In this document: positions 23,264 to 35,400 of the stretch, piece by piece
How the letters are laid out: each line of letters opens with the position of its first letter
Position numbering within the stretch: the first letter of the stretch is position 1
Source: Nepenthes gracilis
Taxonomy: Eukaryota > Streptophyta > Magnoliopsida > Caryophyllales > Nepenthaceae
Assembly: GCA_033239525.1 (NCBI GenBank)
Contig: BSYO01000008.1
Coordinates: 17,034,830 to 17,098,829, forward strand
Direction of reading: 5' to 3'
DNA: 64,000 nt
Notes under the pieces: generated by a model
Database searches by the model: none
What the model was told of the DNA's origin: nothing
What the model saw: the letters and a program-made list of their open reading frames with translations, nothing else
Translations under genes and position numbers: made by a program

Positions 23264-24160
23264 AAATTCAAAATATTTATGAAAAAAATGAGTTTATTAT
23301 ATTGATTCGATTAAAGTGTTCTTACATGAAGGATTTTGTATATTAATAGGAAGTTTTCATGTAGCAGTTGTATGATTGAATATCTTATAAAATTTATTTA
23401 ATTAATAATTTATTAAATTCTTAGTCAATATAGTTTATACTTTAGAAATGAGTTTCTTATTAAATAAATTATTTATTTGAATATGTCATTAAATTGTTCA
23501 AAATATAAAATAATTTAATATTATTGAATTTATAAAGCAATTATCATAAAAGAAAAGTATTTTTAAATATGTAATCATTCACTATATCTATATTGTCAAA
23601 ATATATTATTAGATATTACTCATAATTTATAAAAATTTTTCATTAATTAATAGGTAATTAGCTTAAAAAAACTAAAAGAGTTTAATTCAATTATAACTAA
23701 AAGTGTTTAAATTATTAAATAAGACTTAATATTTTATATTGAACTTAATGGGTCACATATATTATAATATCATATTTATTATTGTAAAAAAATATATTAT
23801 AGTACCAGTTTATCGATCAGTCGTGGGAGCACCACTCTGTCTATAACATGCACTCTAATGCCCACAAATCAACATCCTCTCATGGTTTAGGATGTGTAAT
23901 ATGGCTTTGTTTAATAAGAATATTTAGTAACCAATCTATTTTTCGAGCCGTGGATGGAGAACCATTTAATGTACTAACTGTCACCAAAATAAATGCCGTA
24001 ATAAATAGCAACCTCCTTACCAAGCGAAATGGAGGAGACCCTAAAGTGACATATATAGAGGAGAATACCTTGATCACTTACGGATCCGCTTGATTATTAA
24101 TAAATCTTAGTCGTCACTTAAAAAAGTATGAAGCCTATCCTCAAAACAAAACAATTCTCA
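23264..24160. other. AT-rich intergenic DNA, right flank of the insertion
   Basis: This is very AT-rich host DNA (to about 23820) that provides the clean version of the host words blended into 18907-20215. An 81-codon ORF at 23848-24093 has no recognised similarity and I do not call it a gene. Confidence 0.6.
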
Positions 24161-24169
24161 TAGAAAATT

Positions 24170-24975
24170 TGAAACCTGGTTATCTAATGCTCTCAAAGAT
24201 TTACTGTTACACACTTACCTTATTGAATTTTTAGTTATTCCATTGTGAATAATTCAATAAACGAAAAGTTATCAAAAATTTGCATGAGGCTTGTGTAGGG
24301 ATAAAGGTGTTCACGAGCACGGCAAAAGGCTAGGAGATAAGATCAAGTCAAACGTTTAAAGAACTACCGATTTCTAGATTGATGGAAGATTGTTAGCGTT
24401 CGTCTCATGCTTAAACAGTGCAGAGGCATGGATTTCAAACTTGGTGCACTCGCTCCGCTTCGCGCTCGTCGAATGCTCTAGTGCCGGTATACAGTATAAA
24501 ACGCGACTCACGCAATTTGGAGTTATAATTCTGAAATCTTTCTCCATAAGAGGCACTACACATAGAGAGATGAGAGATAAAAAAAAGAGAAAAATGTTCA
24601 GTGTCCAATCAAAGTCTGATTTGAGTTTTGTTATTCATCAAGGTTGGTACGTCGTTTTGAAAGTGATTTTAGAAAAGTATTTTTATTTGATTACTCATTT
24701 TCTCATTGTATTTCTTATGTGTATTGTCGGGTGTGTTGAGAAGAGATTGTATTTAACCATTTTTTACTCAGGTTTGGAGTGAATGGATTTCGAAGAGTGT
24801 TCTTGTAACTAATACTATTTATAGTGGATTTATTTAAAATTTATCATGTAATTTTTTCTTTGATTGAAAAGAATTTTTCATATTAAAAATTAGTAAGTAT
24901 TATTTGTTTCTTGTGCTCATAAATTTGGTGGTTGATAGTTGACAGAAGGTTTGGATTTATTTCACTACGTCGGGT
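24170..24975 (+). repeat. Possible solo LTR
   Basis: The order of features suits a copia-type LTR. A promoter-like word (tataaaac, about 24495) is followed by AT-rich U3/R-like sequence with ctatttatag near 24810. A U5-like tail with ttgattgaaaagaatttttc and ttgtgctcataaatttggtgg runs near 24860-24940. No second copy is present in the window and termini are not defined. The 130-codon ORF inside (24390-24782) is not supported as a gene. Confidence 0.3.
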
Positions 24976-25069
24976 CGGATATATCTAGGTGTCAAGTTTT
25001 CAACACTCCTAACTCATTTGTTAGATGCTTAATATTAATTCAAACATCATAGAATAATTTAAAAAGTAA

Positions 25070-25216
25070 CTGCATGTTTGGTTGGGGAAAATTATGTGAG
25101 AATAGAATTTCTATTCCCTAAAAATATATATTTCTCTATTTGGTTACAAATTTAATTGAAAATAAATATTCTCGGAGAATATTTATTCTCATATTTGTGA
25201 AAATATCTATTCCAAC

Positions 25217-25289
<73 letters not shown>

Positions 25290-25686
25290 TGTAATTATTA
25301 ATTGTTATTATTATTATATTTAATTATTATTATTATTATTATTTATAATAATAATTATTATAATTTACTGTTATTATTATATTTTATAATTATAATAATT
25401 ATTATATTTTATAATTATTATGTTTTATAATAATTATTATTATTTTTATGTTTATTATTATTATTATTATGTTTTATTAATATTATTTTATTATTATTAT
25501 CACTATTCCTACCTTATTCCTCACACTATTTTACAAATTAAACAAAAGAATATTAATTTTTACCCGATTCTATTCTAACAACCAAATATGAGAATAACAA
25601 TTCTAATTCTATTCACATCCTATTCTATTTCCTGAAATAACTATTCTATTTTCATTTTATTCCATTCCAACAACCAAACGTACCGT
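25070..25686. mobile_element. MITE-like element with internal ATT microsatellite
   Basis: The left end (GCATGTTTGGTTGG, 25072-25085) and the reverse complement of the right end (GGTACGTTTGGTTGTTGG) form an imperfect terminal inverted repeat. Further inverted words occur inside, with gagaatagaatttctattc on the left and tctattctaacaaccaaatatgag on the right. Possible TAA target repeats lie at 25067-25069 and 25687-25689, as in Harbinger-type MITEs. No transposase is encoded. Confidence 0.6.
25217..25500. repeat. (ATT)n microsatellite and degenerate extension
   Basis: About 24 uninterrupted ATT units run from 25217 to 25290. They are followed to about 25500 by interrupted ATT/TTA stretches. The array lies inside the MITE-like element and must have expanded there after insertion. 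Confidence 0.95.
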
Positions 25687-25689
25687 TAA

Positions 25690-26545
25690 TCTTAGTTTTT
25701 TAAAATTTTTGTTCCAATTTAAAAAGTTTAAAATTTTGATTCAGAGATTTTTCAAACAAATTCAACTTTCAAACACACATCAATTTTCTTACAAAAAAAT
25801 TGATGAAATATCTGTTGTAATTTCTTTACTTAATGTTTTTAGTAGTAGTATATCTTAATCTCGAAATATTTAGCACTTCATTAGTTATTTTTTGTGATCC
25901 ATTTTATTCTTATTTTCATAGTTGATTTAGAGATATTATATGGTTGAAAAATTGACTTCTTTTTTTCTATGCTATCTCTATCTTGAAAAAAAAAATCAAA
26001 AAAATCTAAGATTAGTTTAGTAATCATTGTTTGTGACAATTGGCTCAAAATATATACATATCATCCAAAATAATTATTTTTATTTAAACACATATCACAC
26101 AAAAGTAATATAAAGATTTTCAATTGGTATTCAGTCATTCAAAATACCATATTGTAAAATTATCACTTTATCAATAATTTTGCTCGGGTTTTTTATTTGA
26201 TAGTATGACAATTTTGCTAGCTCTATAAATTAAAAAATAATATATGTATAATAGATATAATATTTAAAAGGATGCGATTTAATTTATTTCTGAGTTGCAT
26301 ATTAACTTCTCCTTCCAAATATCCTTCATCTGCGGCAATTTTTATCTCAATGTTTAATCCGACCGTTGAAGGCACAGACACAGCAACAACAATAGAACGT
26401 AATCCAGGTTCCCTCCGTGTATTTTCAAATCTTACCGTTTCTAAACTAGTTTTCAAAATCAATAGATAAAGTCATTACTCCAAATTGAGTTTAGCAATCA
26501 CTGCGAGTTGTAGATCTAGTGTACCTGCAGATTTGTTGAACACAG
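25690..26545 (+). other. Upstream region of the 693-codon gene
   Basis: AT-rich sequence gives way to less AT-rich sequence from about 26280, plausibly the promoter and 5' leader of the gene starting at 26579. Overlapping ORFs at 26223-26469 on both strands are shadows with no support. I did not find a single convincing TATA box. Confidence 0.4.
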
Positions 26546-26578
26546 ATGACAGGACGCATGACGAGGACGATGACAAGA

Positions 26579-28660
26579 ATGGATTCAAAGAAGGTGCCGA
26601 GGAGAGAGAGAATGCAACAGAATCCTCGGAATCCATTGAAGGATCTCAATTCTTTCCCCATTAGTAACAGTTTGTACACATCGGGTTCTTCTATTGCTTC
26701 TTCTACTACTGCTACTACTACTTCTACTTCTACTTCTTCTGTCACTGAGTCGATTCGAGATTTAAGAGGTCGACGAAGGTTATTTCTCTCTCATTATTCT
26801 TCTGGTTCTTCAAGAAGTCCGGCTTACAGACCCAAATCTGTCACTATAGCCCCCAATTCAGCCCCTAATGTTAGGTCTTTGAAACCTAAATTAACAGATG
26901 ATGCACCAAAATCAAATGTTCAACGAAACCCACATAAATCCACTGGTGAAAGACTTCAGAAGATCAGGAAAAATCCACCTTGCGTCAATCATTGGCAGTC
27001 TAGAAGTAAACCCAGCTCGCAATCAAACGTCTCGGGCAGGACGGCAGATTATGTGAATAAATCATCACTAGGGTCTAAATTTTTGATGCAGAAGAAGCAG
27101 CAGAAAGTTGTGGTTAAGAGGGCTGATGATGTTGGTGAGGCATTTCACCTCACATTCTCCTGTAAAGGGAAAGTAGATGATGGTGCAAATATCACTATCC
27201 TAACAAAATTAGCTAGTGACTCTGGTGCGGATACTATAAACGGAGCCGATGAAGCATTGAAATTAGGAGATGAAAACTCGAACACCAGCTCAACGCCTCC
27301 CGTTCAAGCCTCAATATCTCCAGAAATAAAGTGCGGTTCATCGTCTTTGGTCTTAACAACACCAGCCTGTTATGGTGCCGGCCACATTGTTTCTGGGGTC
27401 ACAGACAAGAGAAAATGCAGGCCTAGAGGCGTACTCACAGTAGAAGACAATGATTTATTGGGGTTTAGTAAACTCCAGCTCTCTGATAATGATGGTGGAA
27501 AGATTGCTGTTAATGGAGTAGTTGACGGCCACAGGACTTCTCTGGTTCCGGCTCCCAAGGAAGCTTCGCTGCGTTGGCACTCATCTCCTTGTGATGAGAA
27601 AGGTGATGAGCATCACACGGAAGGTGCCAGTTATGGCTTGGATCCATGCCCAACATCAATGGGAATTAAAGCATTCAATTTATCTTCTTTCCCCTCATGT
27701 AGTCATGAATTCTCCTCTGAGTTGTCTAATAACAGTAACAGCACAGCTGCAATTAGTGATAGTACTGATGCTACTTACAATAGTTGGCGTACAAAAACTT
27801 TCCACTCTTCTGGTATAATTTCTGAATTTCAAGGCTTCTTAGGTTCTTCTTCTGACCAGTTGGGAAGTAGTTCTTCAGAGGTTTCTTCACCTTCGATGCA
27901 CATATATAAGGCGGCTGTCTCATATGAAGAAAGGAAGTGCCACTATAATCTTGTAGGTGAAACTACCCCTTATTCAGTAGACTATTATATGGGGAGTGGG
28001 AATGCTATTCAGGCCCTGCAATCAAATTCAAGCTCAGATAACCGTGTTGTTCTGTCTCCCATAAGTGGAGAGGGAATTTCCAAGATTCAATTTGAGGGTG
28101 AACTTGATTCAATGCGAGAATCCGGAAGAGAAAATTTGTCCCCAGGAAACCATGTATCGACCGTGGACTACCTTAGAATGAATTTCAAGCATAATCACTT
28201 GACGACAGCTGCCAATTTTACTGAATGCTGTGAATTTTGGAATGTCATGGCTAGTCAGAATCCTTGCACTTCTGAATCTGTTTCACCTAGTTTGCAAGAG
28301 TCAGAGGTCAAAATATCGTGGGAGGATGGATTATTCAGCCAAGTGTCTGAAATGGATGAGTTGGACTGCTGCAGATGCTTCTCAGATGAAGAGCAAGATA
28401 CAAATGGCGACATCTGGAACCACTTAAACTTCCACCTAAGTCCCCAGCTTCATGTTGTACAGGATGATAAAGCTTTAACCAACTTATGTGAGCCTTCAGA
28501 AGATCTTGAGATGAAAATGACTACGAAAGAAAAGCAAGGTTTCCCAACTCAGGGGCTGAATGATTGTGCGGAGTCCATAAGCATTGATGGAGGTAGTTTG
28601 CTTGCATCAGAAGATTCTGAGTGGATGGGATGCTACAAAGACCTTTCATTTGAAGTATGA
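26579..28660 (+). CDS. Uncharacterised plant protein, single exon, 693 residues
   Basis: This is the longest intact frame in the window, uninterrupted for 693 codons. I choose the ATG at 26579 because it has A at -3 and G at +4, and the following residues (MDSKKVPRRERMQQNPRNPL) look like a conserved N-terminus. The upstream in-frame ATG at 26546 lies in a poor context and would add 11 odd residues. Residues 1-24 are basic, about 30-60 are Ser/Thr-rich, and the centre is low-complexity and probably disordered. A Trp/acidic block with MDELDCCRCFSDEE lies at 592-605, and the end reads SEWMGCYKDLSFEV. No signal peptide, membrane span or catalytic motif is visible. I think it belongs to a plant-specific family without known function, but I cannot name it. 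Coding quality is far better than that of surrounding sequence. Confidence 0.85.
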   Translation: MDSKKVPRRERMQQNPRNPLKDLNSFPISNSLYTSGSSIASSTTATTTSTSTSSVTESIRDLRGRRRLFLSHYSSGSSRSPAYRPKSVTIAPNSAPNVRSLKPKLTDDAPKSNVQRNPHKSTGERLQKIRKNPPCVNHWQSRSKPSSQSNVSGRTADYVNKSSLGSKFLMQKKQQKVVVKRADDVGEAFHLTFSCKGKVDDGANITILTKLASDSGADTINGADEALKLGDENSNTSSTPPVQASISPEIKCGSSSLVLTTPACYGAGHIVSGVTDKRKCRPRGVLTVEDNDLLGFSKLQLSDNDGGKIAVNGVVDGHRTSLVPAPKEASLRWHSSPCDEKGDEHHTEGASYGLDPCPTSMGIKAFNLSSFPSCSHEFSSELSNNSNSTAAISDSTDATYNSWRTKTFHSSGIISEFQGFLGSSSDQLGSSSSEVSSPSMHIYKAAVSYEERKCHYNLVGETTPYSVDYYMGSGNAIQALQSNSSSDNRVVLSPISGEGISKIQFEGELDSMRESGRENLSPGNHVSTVDYLRMNFKHNHLTTAANFTECCEFWNVMASQNPCTSESVSPSLQESEVKISWEDGLFSQVSEMDELDCCRCFSDEEQDTNGDIWNHLNFHLSPQLHVVQDDKALTNLCEPSEDLEMKMTTKEKQGFPTQGLNDCAESISIDGGSLLASEDSEWMGCYKDLSFEV

Positions 28661-29240
28661 TAATCACATCCTCTGATACTTGTTTACTGATTCATTCCTT
28701 ACTTCATTGCTTCTAGAGCACCTTATAACTTTCGGTCACAGTACTTTTTTCACGCTGGTAAGGAGTTGTTATCTTTGTGTACTCATGGGCTATATACTCA
28801 TGCAAGCGTACACATGTAGACACACACAAGTTCATATATTAACATTAACATGTGCATATGCGTGTGCATGCATATATGTTTGTAAGCACACACATGCATA
28901 TGCACACAAGCGCGCACACATCTATGTACATGCATGCACACATAATGCCGTAAACACTCTTCAGGCAAATGAAAAGTCAGTGTTACGAATTTGCCACTCA
29001 GGTGTTGAAATGCAGCGCTTACAGTTTCTCTGTTAACATGCTGGAAGATCCTTTATTTTCTCTCTTTATCTGGTTGACAATAGCAGCATGAAAGCTCTCT
29101 GAATTTTGCTGCTTTTACTTCTTCCTCCGACAATTGTACAGAACCATTGACTGTATATAGTCCAATTAGCCGATTTCCCTTTTAACTACATTGGAGCCAG
29201 CGCTGTCTACACTGCAATTGCTGAACAATGATAATAGAAG
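28661..29240 (+). other. 3' region of the gene, with alternating purine-pyrimidine repeat
   Basis: Downstream of the stop at 28660 the sequence contains a 160-base block (about 28797-28960) rich in ACAC, CACA, TGCATG and CATATG words, an alternating purine-pyrimidine tract of the kind able to form Z-DNA. A 118-codon ORF through it (28680-29036) is low-complexity and not called. Confidence 0.5.
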
Positions 29241-29249
29241 TGCGAGTTA

Positions 29250-29840
29250 TCCGTGCTCTCAGTCCATATTGGACACAATCATCATCAATCTTAAGAAGTG
29301 CGAGTTATCCCTGCTCTTAGTTGGTCCCAATCTTAGTTGTGCTATCCTTGTCCCTATGGGGTCTTGACTCTTGTGATGCTTCTCCCGGCTGGTGCCTTGC
29401 CATAGAAACGTTTCTTTATTGATCATTTGGATTAAAAGTGGTGGCGCTTGAATGTTCCCACCATAACTGAATGGATGCCAAGGCCTCTGCGTCAATATGC
29501 TCTTGATAGAGCCACTCTTGCATTTGGTGCTTCAAAGTTGGTATGGTTAGACAATTTGTCGGTGTTTAGCGGCAGTTTTGCCTAGGTTTTCTCATCGGTC
29601 TTCTTCAATGGGCTGAGGCTCTACTGCATGAGTGAGTCTCCTTAGGACAATGGCCATTTTGCCCATCTAGGTCATCATGGCTCCAAGGATGTTGACCATG
29701 TCGGAGTAGCTTGGTCTCGGGTGGCTAAGAGTTCTGGCACCCTCAAAGGCGTTTTTGATGAGGAGGCTGACTATCTTAAACTTGCAATGACAACAAGTGT
29801 CCTTGGTTCTTCTTTAGTTCTGTGAGGGTTGATTTGTACA
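29250..29840 (-). pseudogene. Degenerate retroelement gag-like fragment
   Basis: Minus-strand frames give a broken sequence beginning near 29790 with YSDMVNILGAMM and MGKMAIVLRRL, and continuing after stops to an open block (29495-29259). The first words resemble the N-terminal stretch of some plant gypsy gag proteins, but the match is weak. The word agaagtgcgagttatcc is repeated at 29236 and 29297. I am unsure of this call. Confidence 0.3.
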
Positions 29841-30216
29841 TATATGTAGGGCTTAGTTAACTTTTTCTACAAACGATGCCAATGATGGTATGAAATATGG
29901 TGAAGAGAGCCGACAAGGCTCCTTGGGTCGATAGCTTCCATGGGTCCAAGTCTAAGTAGCTACAAACACCAAAATATGTTGTACGCTGGAACTATACGAA
30001 TAAAGAGTTGAATCAAAGTATAATTTTGAATTTATTATTAAACAAATTGTAATTTGACCGTAAACATTGATATATCAATTAGAAATTATTATTTTTATAA
30101 GAACAACAAATAATTTAAAATAAAATAAATAAAGAAACACAAAATTCAATAAATTTATTCATTGCCGAATTTTTAGAATTAAAAATTAGTGCGGTGGGTT
30201 GGTGGCCGCGTGATAG

Positions 30217-30502
30217 TGGGGAACAGGGAACCCTGCTTCTCTCAAAGAAAAGTAGGACCTTGCTTTTTCATTTTCAATTAATGGATTAAAAAAAATTTAA
30301 TAATTAAAATTTACATATTATATAATAATATCTAAAAAATTATTTTTTTAAAAAATATTTTTAGTTTTTAACTTAATATTTAATAAATATTAATATTATA
30401 AAAAAATTTAAAAATATAATTATATTTAGTATTTTTTATTTTTTTAAATCATAGCCATTGGATGAAAATCCAATAGCCATAAGGAAAGAAGTAGGATCCC
30501 CA
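30217..30502. mobile_element. Possible MITE with hairpin
   Basis: The left end (GGGAACCCTGCTTCTCTC) and the reverse complement of the right end (GGGGATCCTACTTCTTTC) form an imperfect inverted repeat around an AT-rich core. Near the right end attggat-gaaa-atccaat makes a small perfect hairpin (about 30455-30472) inside a longer imperfect one. No clear target duplication was found. Confidence 0.35.
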
Positions 30503-30659
30503 AATCCGTGATAATGGCAATAAGTCGGTCTTTTTCCCTGCGTGATAGGGCTTTGAAGTCGAACTGTTTGCTTCAAGTATTGTCTAACCAGTCCTAAAAA
30601 TTAATGAATATAAGAATATTTTTATATTTTTTATAATATTAATATTTATTAAATAATAA

Positions 30660-31130
30660 ATTAATATATATTTTTAATAAAAATAACTATTTAAATAATA
30701 TTATTTAATTTTTAAATTTAGACTGTAATAATTAAGTAAATATATTTCCTTCCTCTTGCAAATAAATAATGCAAAATAATTAAGTAATTATTAAACTGGG
30801 TAATTTGTCACACATCTTTTCATTATGTACATATCTATATTTTAAAGCAATTAATTAATTAATTATCGTGATATATATATATTCTATAATTTTAACATAT
30901 TACAAGTTATTATCTAGCTTACTGGCGTGTTACATGTAGTGTAAATCTAAAAACATGATAATATTAATTCAATGAACTTATATGGTGCAGGTCGAATGAT
31001 TTGCCAAGGCGTACGTCAGCTGGACTCGATATACATGTGCACATCGTATGCCATTCTCCTGTCAACATTAAGCATAGAACAAAATAAGAATTTTAATGAA
31101 CATTAAATTTATAAGTGTATCGAGAAGGTT
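30660..31130. repeat. Local duplication, copy A
   Basis: Sequence from about 30660 to 30995 matches 39565-39950 in order and orientation, including the words aaataataatgcaaaataat, ttacacatcttttcattatg and gtgtaaatctaaaaacatga. A further piece (31040-31115: attctcct, gacatt, agaacaaaa, aaatttat) matches about 41025-41085. The copia element at 31751-38357 lies between the copies. Confidence 0.85.
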
Positions 31131-31199
31131 CCTGTGGTCGGAGTTGGTTCGGATTGAAAAAACCTAAAAAAACATAGTTTTTATTTTTTTACCTTTTGA

Positions 31200-31745
31200 T
31201 TATAAAAACGGACGTACTTAGACTTGGCGGTGAAGCTCGCCTTTGGTGGGGTTTTGGTTCATGTGGGCTACATTTCATACTTCCTTCTCTGAATTGTTCT
31301 GATTTGTTTGCCAATTAATGCTTTCTTTTTGACAGGGTCAAGATGATACCACCATTGTGGAGTGAAAGCTCTTTTTTTTTTTTTTTTTTTTTTGAGTTAA
31401 AAGTCAAAAAAAATAATTCAGAGTTGATTAGTTAAAAGTCAAATGTAGCCATTAGATAATTCATTCATTGCGTACTTGTGAAAAATAAGCAATTGCATTT
31501 ATGTCGAGAATTTCTCATGGTGCTGTTGACTTTTTTTTATTACATATCATCTTAGAAATATATTATTCAGAGTTGTCGGGCGCATAATCATCGTGTTAGT
31601 TGATTTGAGTCTAAATCCTCCTACTAGCCATCTGATAGACCAATAAATAATACCAGGATTAGACGTTAATGTATCCAATTAACTTAGCCTTCTCTTATCG
31701 TTTAGTATGGCTTATAGTAAAGAGAGCCAATGACGCTTTTTGGGT
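31200..31745. other. Intergenic DNA with a poly-T tract
   Basis: There is a run of about 21 T bases at 31373-31393 and no ORF worth calling. This is the left flank of the copia element. Confidence 0.5.
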
Positions 31746-31750
31746 TGACA

Positions 31751-32175
31751 TGTTAGCAATTTATATAGTATAAATAATTATAAAAGTGAAATAAAAGATC
31801 GCGTACTAACCTCCTACTATTTATCTTGCTCTGTTTTCGGGCTTTGAATTTCTAACTGATTTGGAGCTTTTGGACACTTATTTTCCTTCTAGATAATATA
31901 TTGGAAAGAATTGGTATCATGGACAAAATTAATTTACATCATTTATAAAGCAATTCCATCAATTACCTTCACAGGACATTACCAACAAACAACCTCTAAT
32001 GAGAAAATGGGGAACAATAATGGAAGAATTATCAATATAAACGGACCACTTAATACTTCAGCAATGAATTGAAGAAACGGGTGAAGAAAATCAGCAGTCG
32101 TGAAGATGAAGCCTTGAAGATGGAACTAAATCGGCTAAGGTGGCTGAAACAGCTGAAACGGTTGAAGCGGCTACA
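31751..32175 (-). repeat. 3' LTR of copia element 1
   Basis: It aligns with 37940-38357 throughout, including a gcggctgaaacggctgaagc-type run at its right edge. On the minus strand it opens TGTAGCCGC and closes GCTAACA, and it has a minus-strand TATTTATATTG-like box in the same place as the other copy. Confidence 0.85.
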
Positions 32176-32489
32176 TTCTCTCACTTGGTCAATGTTTTAT
32201 TTGATATGATAACCAAACCCATCAATTCTCAAACTTAAGAAATAAATATATGAATTATGACGATAAATCCTCTAATAATTAGTAATATCTTTCATATTTT
32301 ACAATATATTACATTTCTGAAGACATATCCGTATCCGGTAACGTTTCTTTATGAATAAACCTTATATTTATTCTTTATCCAACAATTAATGACATTCTCA
32401 AATCAACAAATGTGTACATAAAATTTTGAGAAATATCACAATAAATAAATAGAAGTTTTATTAAATATCATTATCTATACAATGAGAAT

Positions 32490-35400
32490 TACAAAATGAA
32501 ACTTAGTCCCATTTCTGTTACAAGATCCTTGAACCTCAATGGAGGTTTGCCTTTTGTCAAAGGATCAGCGATCATCAATTCAGTACTAATATGCTCAATA
32601 GCAATTTTTTTTCCTTTAATACGCTCCTTTATGACTAAAAATTAAATATCGATGTGTTTATTTTGACTGCTATTTTTATTATTTTTAGTAAGAAAAATAA
32701 CAGTTGAATTATCACAATATATCTTTAATAGCCTTGAGATGGAATCAACCACTCTAAGCCTAGACATAAATTTTCTCATCCATATACTATACTTTGTAAC
32801 CTCAAAATAAGTAATGAACTCGGCTTACATAGTGAAAGTAACAATTAAGGTATGCTTTGCACTCCGCCAGAATACAGCTTCACTGGCAAACATAAATATG
32901 TAACCAGATGTTGATTTACGTAAATCAACACATCCAACGAAGTCTGAATTGGAGTACCCCAATACTTTTAAATCGTTGGTTCATCTATATGTAAGCATAT
33001 AGTCTTTGATACCTTGGAGATGCCTCATCACTTTCTTAGTAGCTTTTCACTGTTTCATACTTGGATTACTCTGAAATCTTTCCAACATTCCAACTGTAAA
33101 TGTGATGTCAGATCTTATACATACCTGAGCATACATTAAATTTTTAACAGCGAAAGCATATGGAATATTTTTCATTTATTCCAATTCAAAATTATTTTCG
33201 GGCATTAGCTCAAATTAAAACTATCACCCTTAACAATGGGTGCTACACTTGGTGAATAATCTTTCATCCGAAATTTTTGTAAAATATTATTGATATAAGC
33301 CTTTTAAGATAAACCTAGAATACATCGTGGTTTATCTCAATATATCTTAATGCCAATGACATAAGATACATTACCCATATTTTTCATTTCAAATTTATCA
33401 AAAAAAAATTATTTCACCTCATACAACAAACTCTTATCATTGGATGCAAGTAAAATATCGTCAACATATAAAATAAGAAAATAAATCTTACTCCCACTGA
33501 CCTTCTGATATATTGATCCAAAATATTTTCTTCAAAGTCAAATGAAGAGATAATATCATCAAATTTTAAATACCATTGACGGGAGGCTTATTTCAATCCA
33601 TCTATAGACTTCTTAAGTTTACATACCAATTATTCACTATCATTAGAGGAAAATCCTTCTGGTTATTTCATATAAACCTCTTCCTCTAAATTACTATTTA
33701 TAAATATTATTTTTATATCCATTTATTATAATTTCATATCAAAATGAGTAACCAATGTCAAAATAATACGAAAAGAATCTTTTTTAGATACAAGAGAAAA
33801 AGTCTTCGTGTAATCAATTTTCTCTTTTTGAGTATATCTCTTAGCAACGAGTCTCACTTTATATCTTTCGATATTACCTAATGAATCTTTCTTTATTTTA
33901 AAGATCCATTTACACCCTATAATTTTTGCCCATTTTGGCAATTCAACAAGATTTCAGATTTCATTGTAACTCATGAAATTCATCTCTTTTTTCATGGCAC
34001 TGTACCATAATTATGACACATTATAACTCATAACTTGTGAAAACGTTTCAGAATTATTTTTTGCTCCAATATTATAATCAGACTCCTGTAAATATATAAT
34101 ATAATCACCAGGGTTTGCTGACTTTCTCATTTTAGAAGACCTTCTCAATGTTGTATCATCATTCTCAATAAGAATATGTTGTACAGCTATTTCAGATAAA
34201 TTTTAAATTTCATGGTAAACTAGAATAGGTTCAGCATTTTGTGGAATGACATTGATTGATTGTTCAACATCAATTTCATCTTGAGCGGTATTGTGTATAA
34301 CAATTAACCTATCATTTGAAGTGGAAGGTTGAAAAATCAAATGATCATTATCAGAAATCATATTTCTGGATCATTTTCTCCCACCCATTAAGTCATTCTC
34401 AAAAAATTTTATATTTCTTGATTCCACAATCCTAGTACTGTAAGATTGATAGTAAAATCTGTATTCCTTGAACCATTCAATATATCCAATAAAATGCTCA
34501 CTAATAGTCCTTGGATCCAACTTCTTCTCATGTGGATTATAAACTCTTACTTCTAATAGGCATCCCCATACGCGTACATGTTACAAACTCAATTTTTAAT
34601 CTTTCCATAAGTCAAAATGAGTTTTTGGAACAGTTTTTATTGGAACCCGATTTAATATATACACCGCCGTTTTAATAACTTTTACTCCATAAGATTTTGG
34701 AAAATAAAAGTTGTTAAGTATACTCCTCACCGTGTCCAATAACGTTCGATTTTTCTTTCTACTACACCATTTTGATCCAAAGAACTAGGCATAGTATATT
34801 GGACAATAATTTCATGTTCTTGAAGGAACCTTACAAATGGACCAGGTATTTATCCATCTTTAATATATCTTTCATAATATTCTCCACCTCTATCTGATCT
34901 CACAATCTTAATTTATTTTTCACATTATTTTTCTACTTCTACTTTAAATAATTTAAAAGTATCTAAGGTTTCATTCTTATTATGAAGTATTGTCCCATCT
35001 TCAATATATCTTTCATAATATTCTCCATATATCGATCTAACAATTTTAATTTATTTTTCACATTATTTAAAGGTACTTTAAAATAATTTAAAAGTATCTA
35101 AGGCTTCATTCTTATTATAAAACAAGTAGAAATACATATATATAAATATCAATGAATATAATAAAATATTTTGTCATAAACTCCTCTTGGTATTTTTCTT
35201 AGTAGTGTCCTATTGGTATTTTTGTTAGTATTGTTGGTCACTTTTCTTTAATATAGTCCACACAAATTTAAAAATAAATAAAATTTAGAGTACTAAATAT
35301 TCTATCATTTACCAATCTTTTTATTCTTTCAATGAAAATATGACCTAATCTTCTATATCACAATATAGAGGAATATTCATCCATAACACATTGTTTAATA

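Noticed and set aside
24390..24782. 130-codon ORF with hydrophobic C-terminus
   Set aside because: No recognisable family, lies in a possible LTR, and hydrophobicity follows from T-rich sequence.
28680..29036. 118-codon ORF with His/Cys/Thr-rich repeats
   Set aside because: Generated by the alternating CA/TG tract downstream of the real gene.
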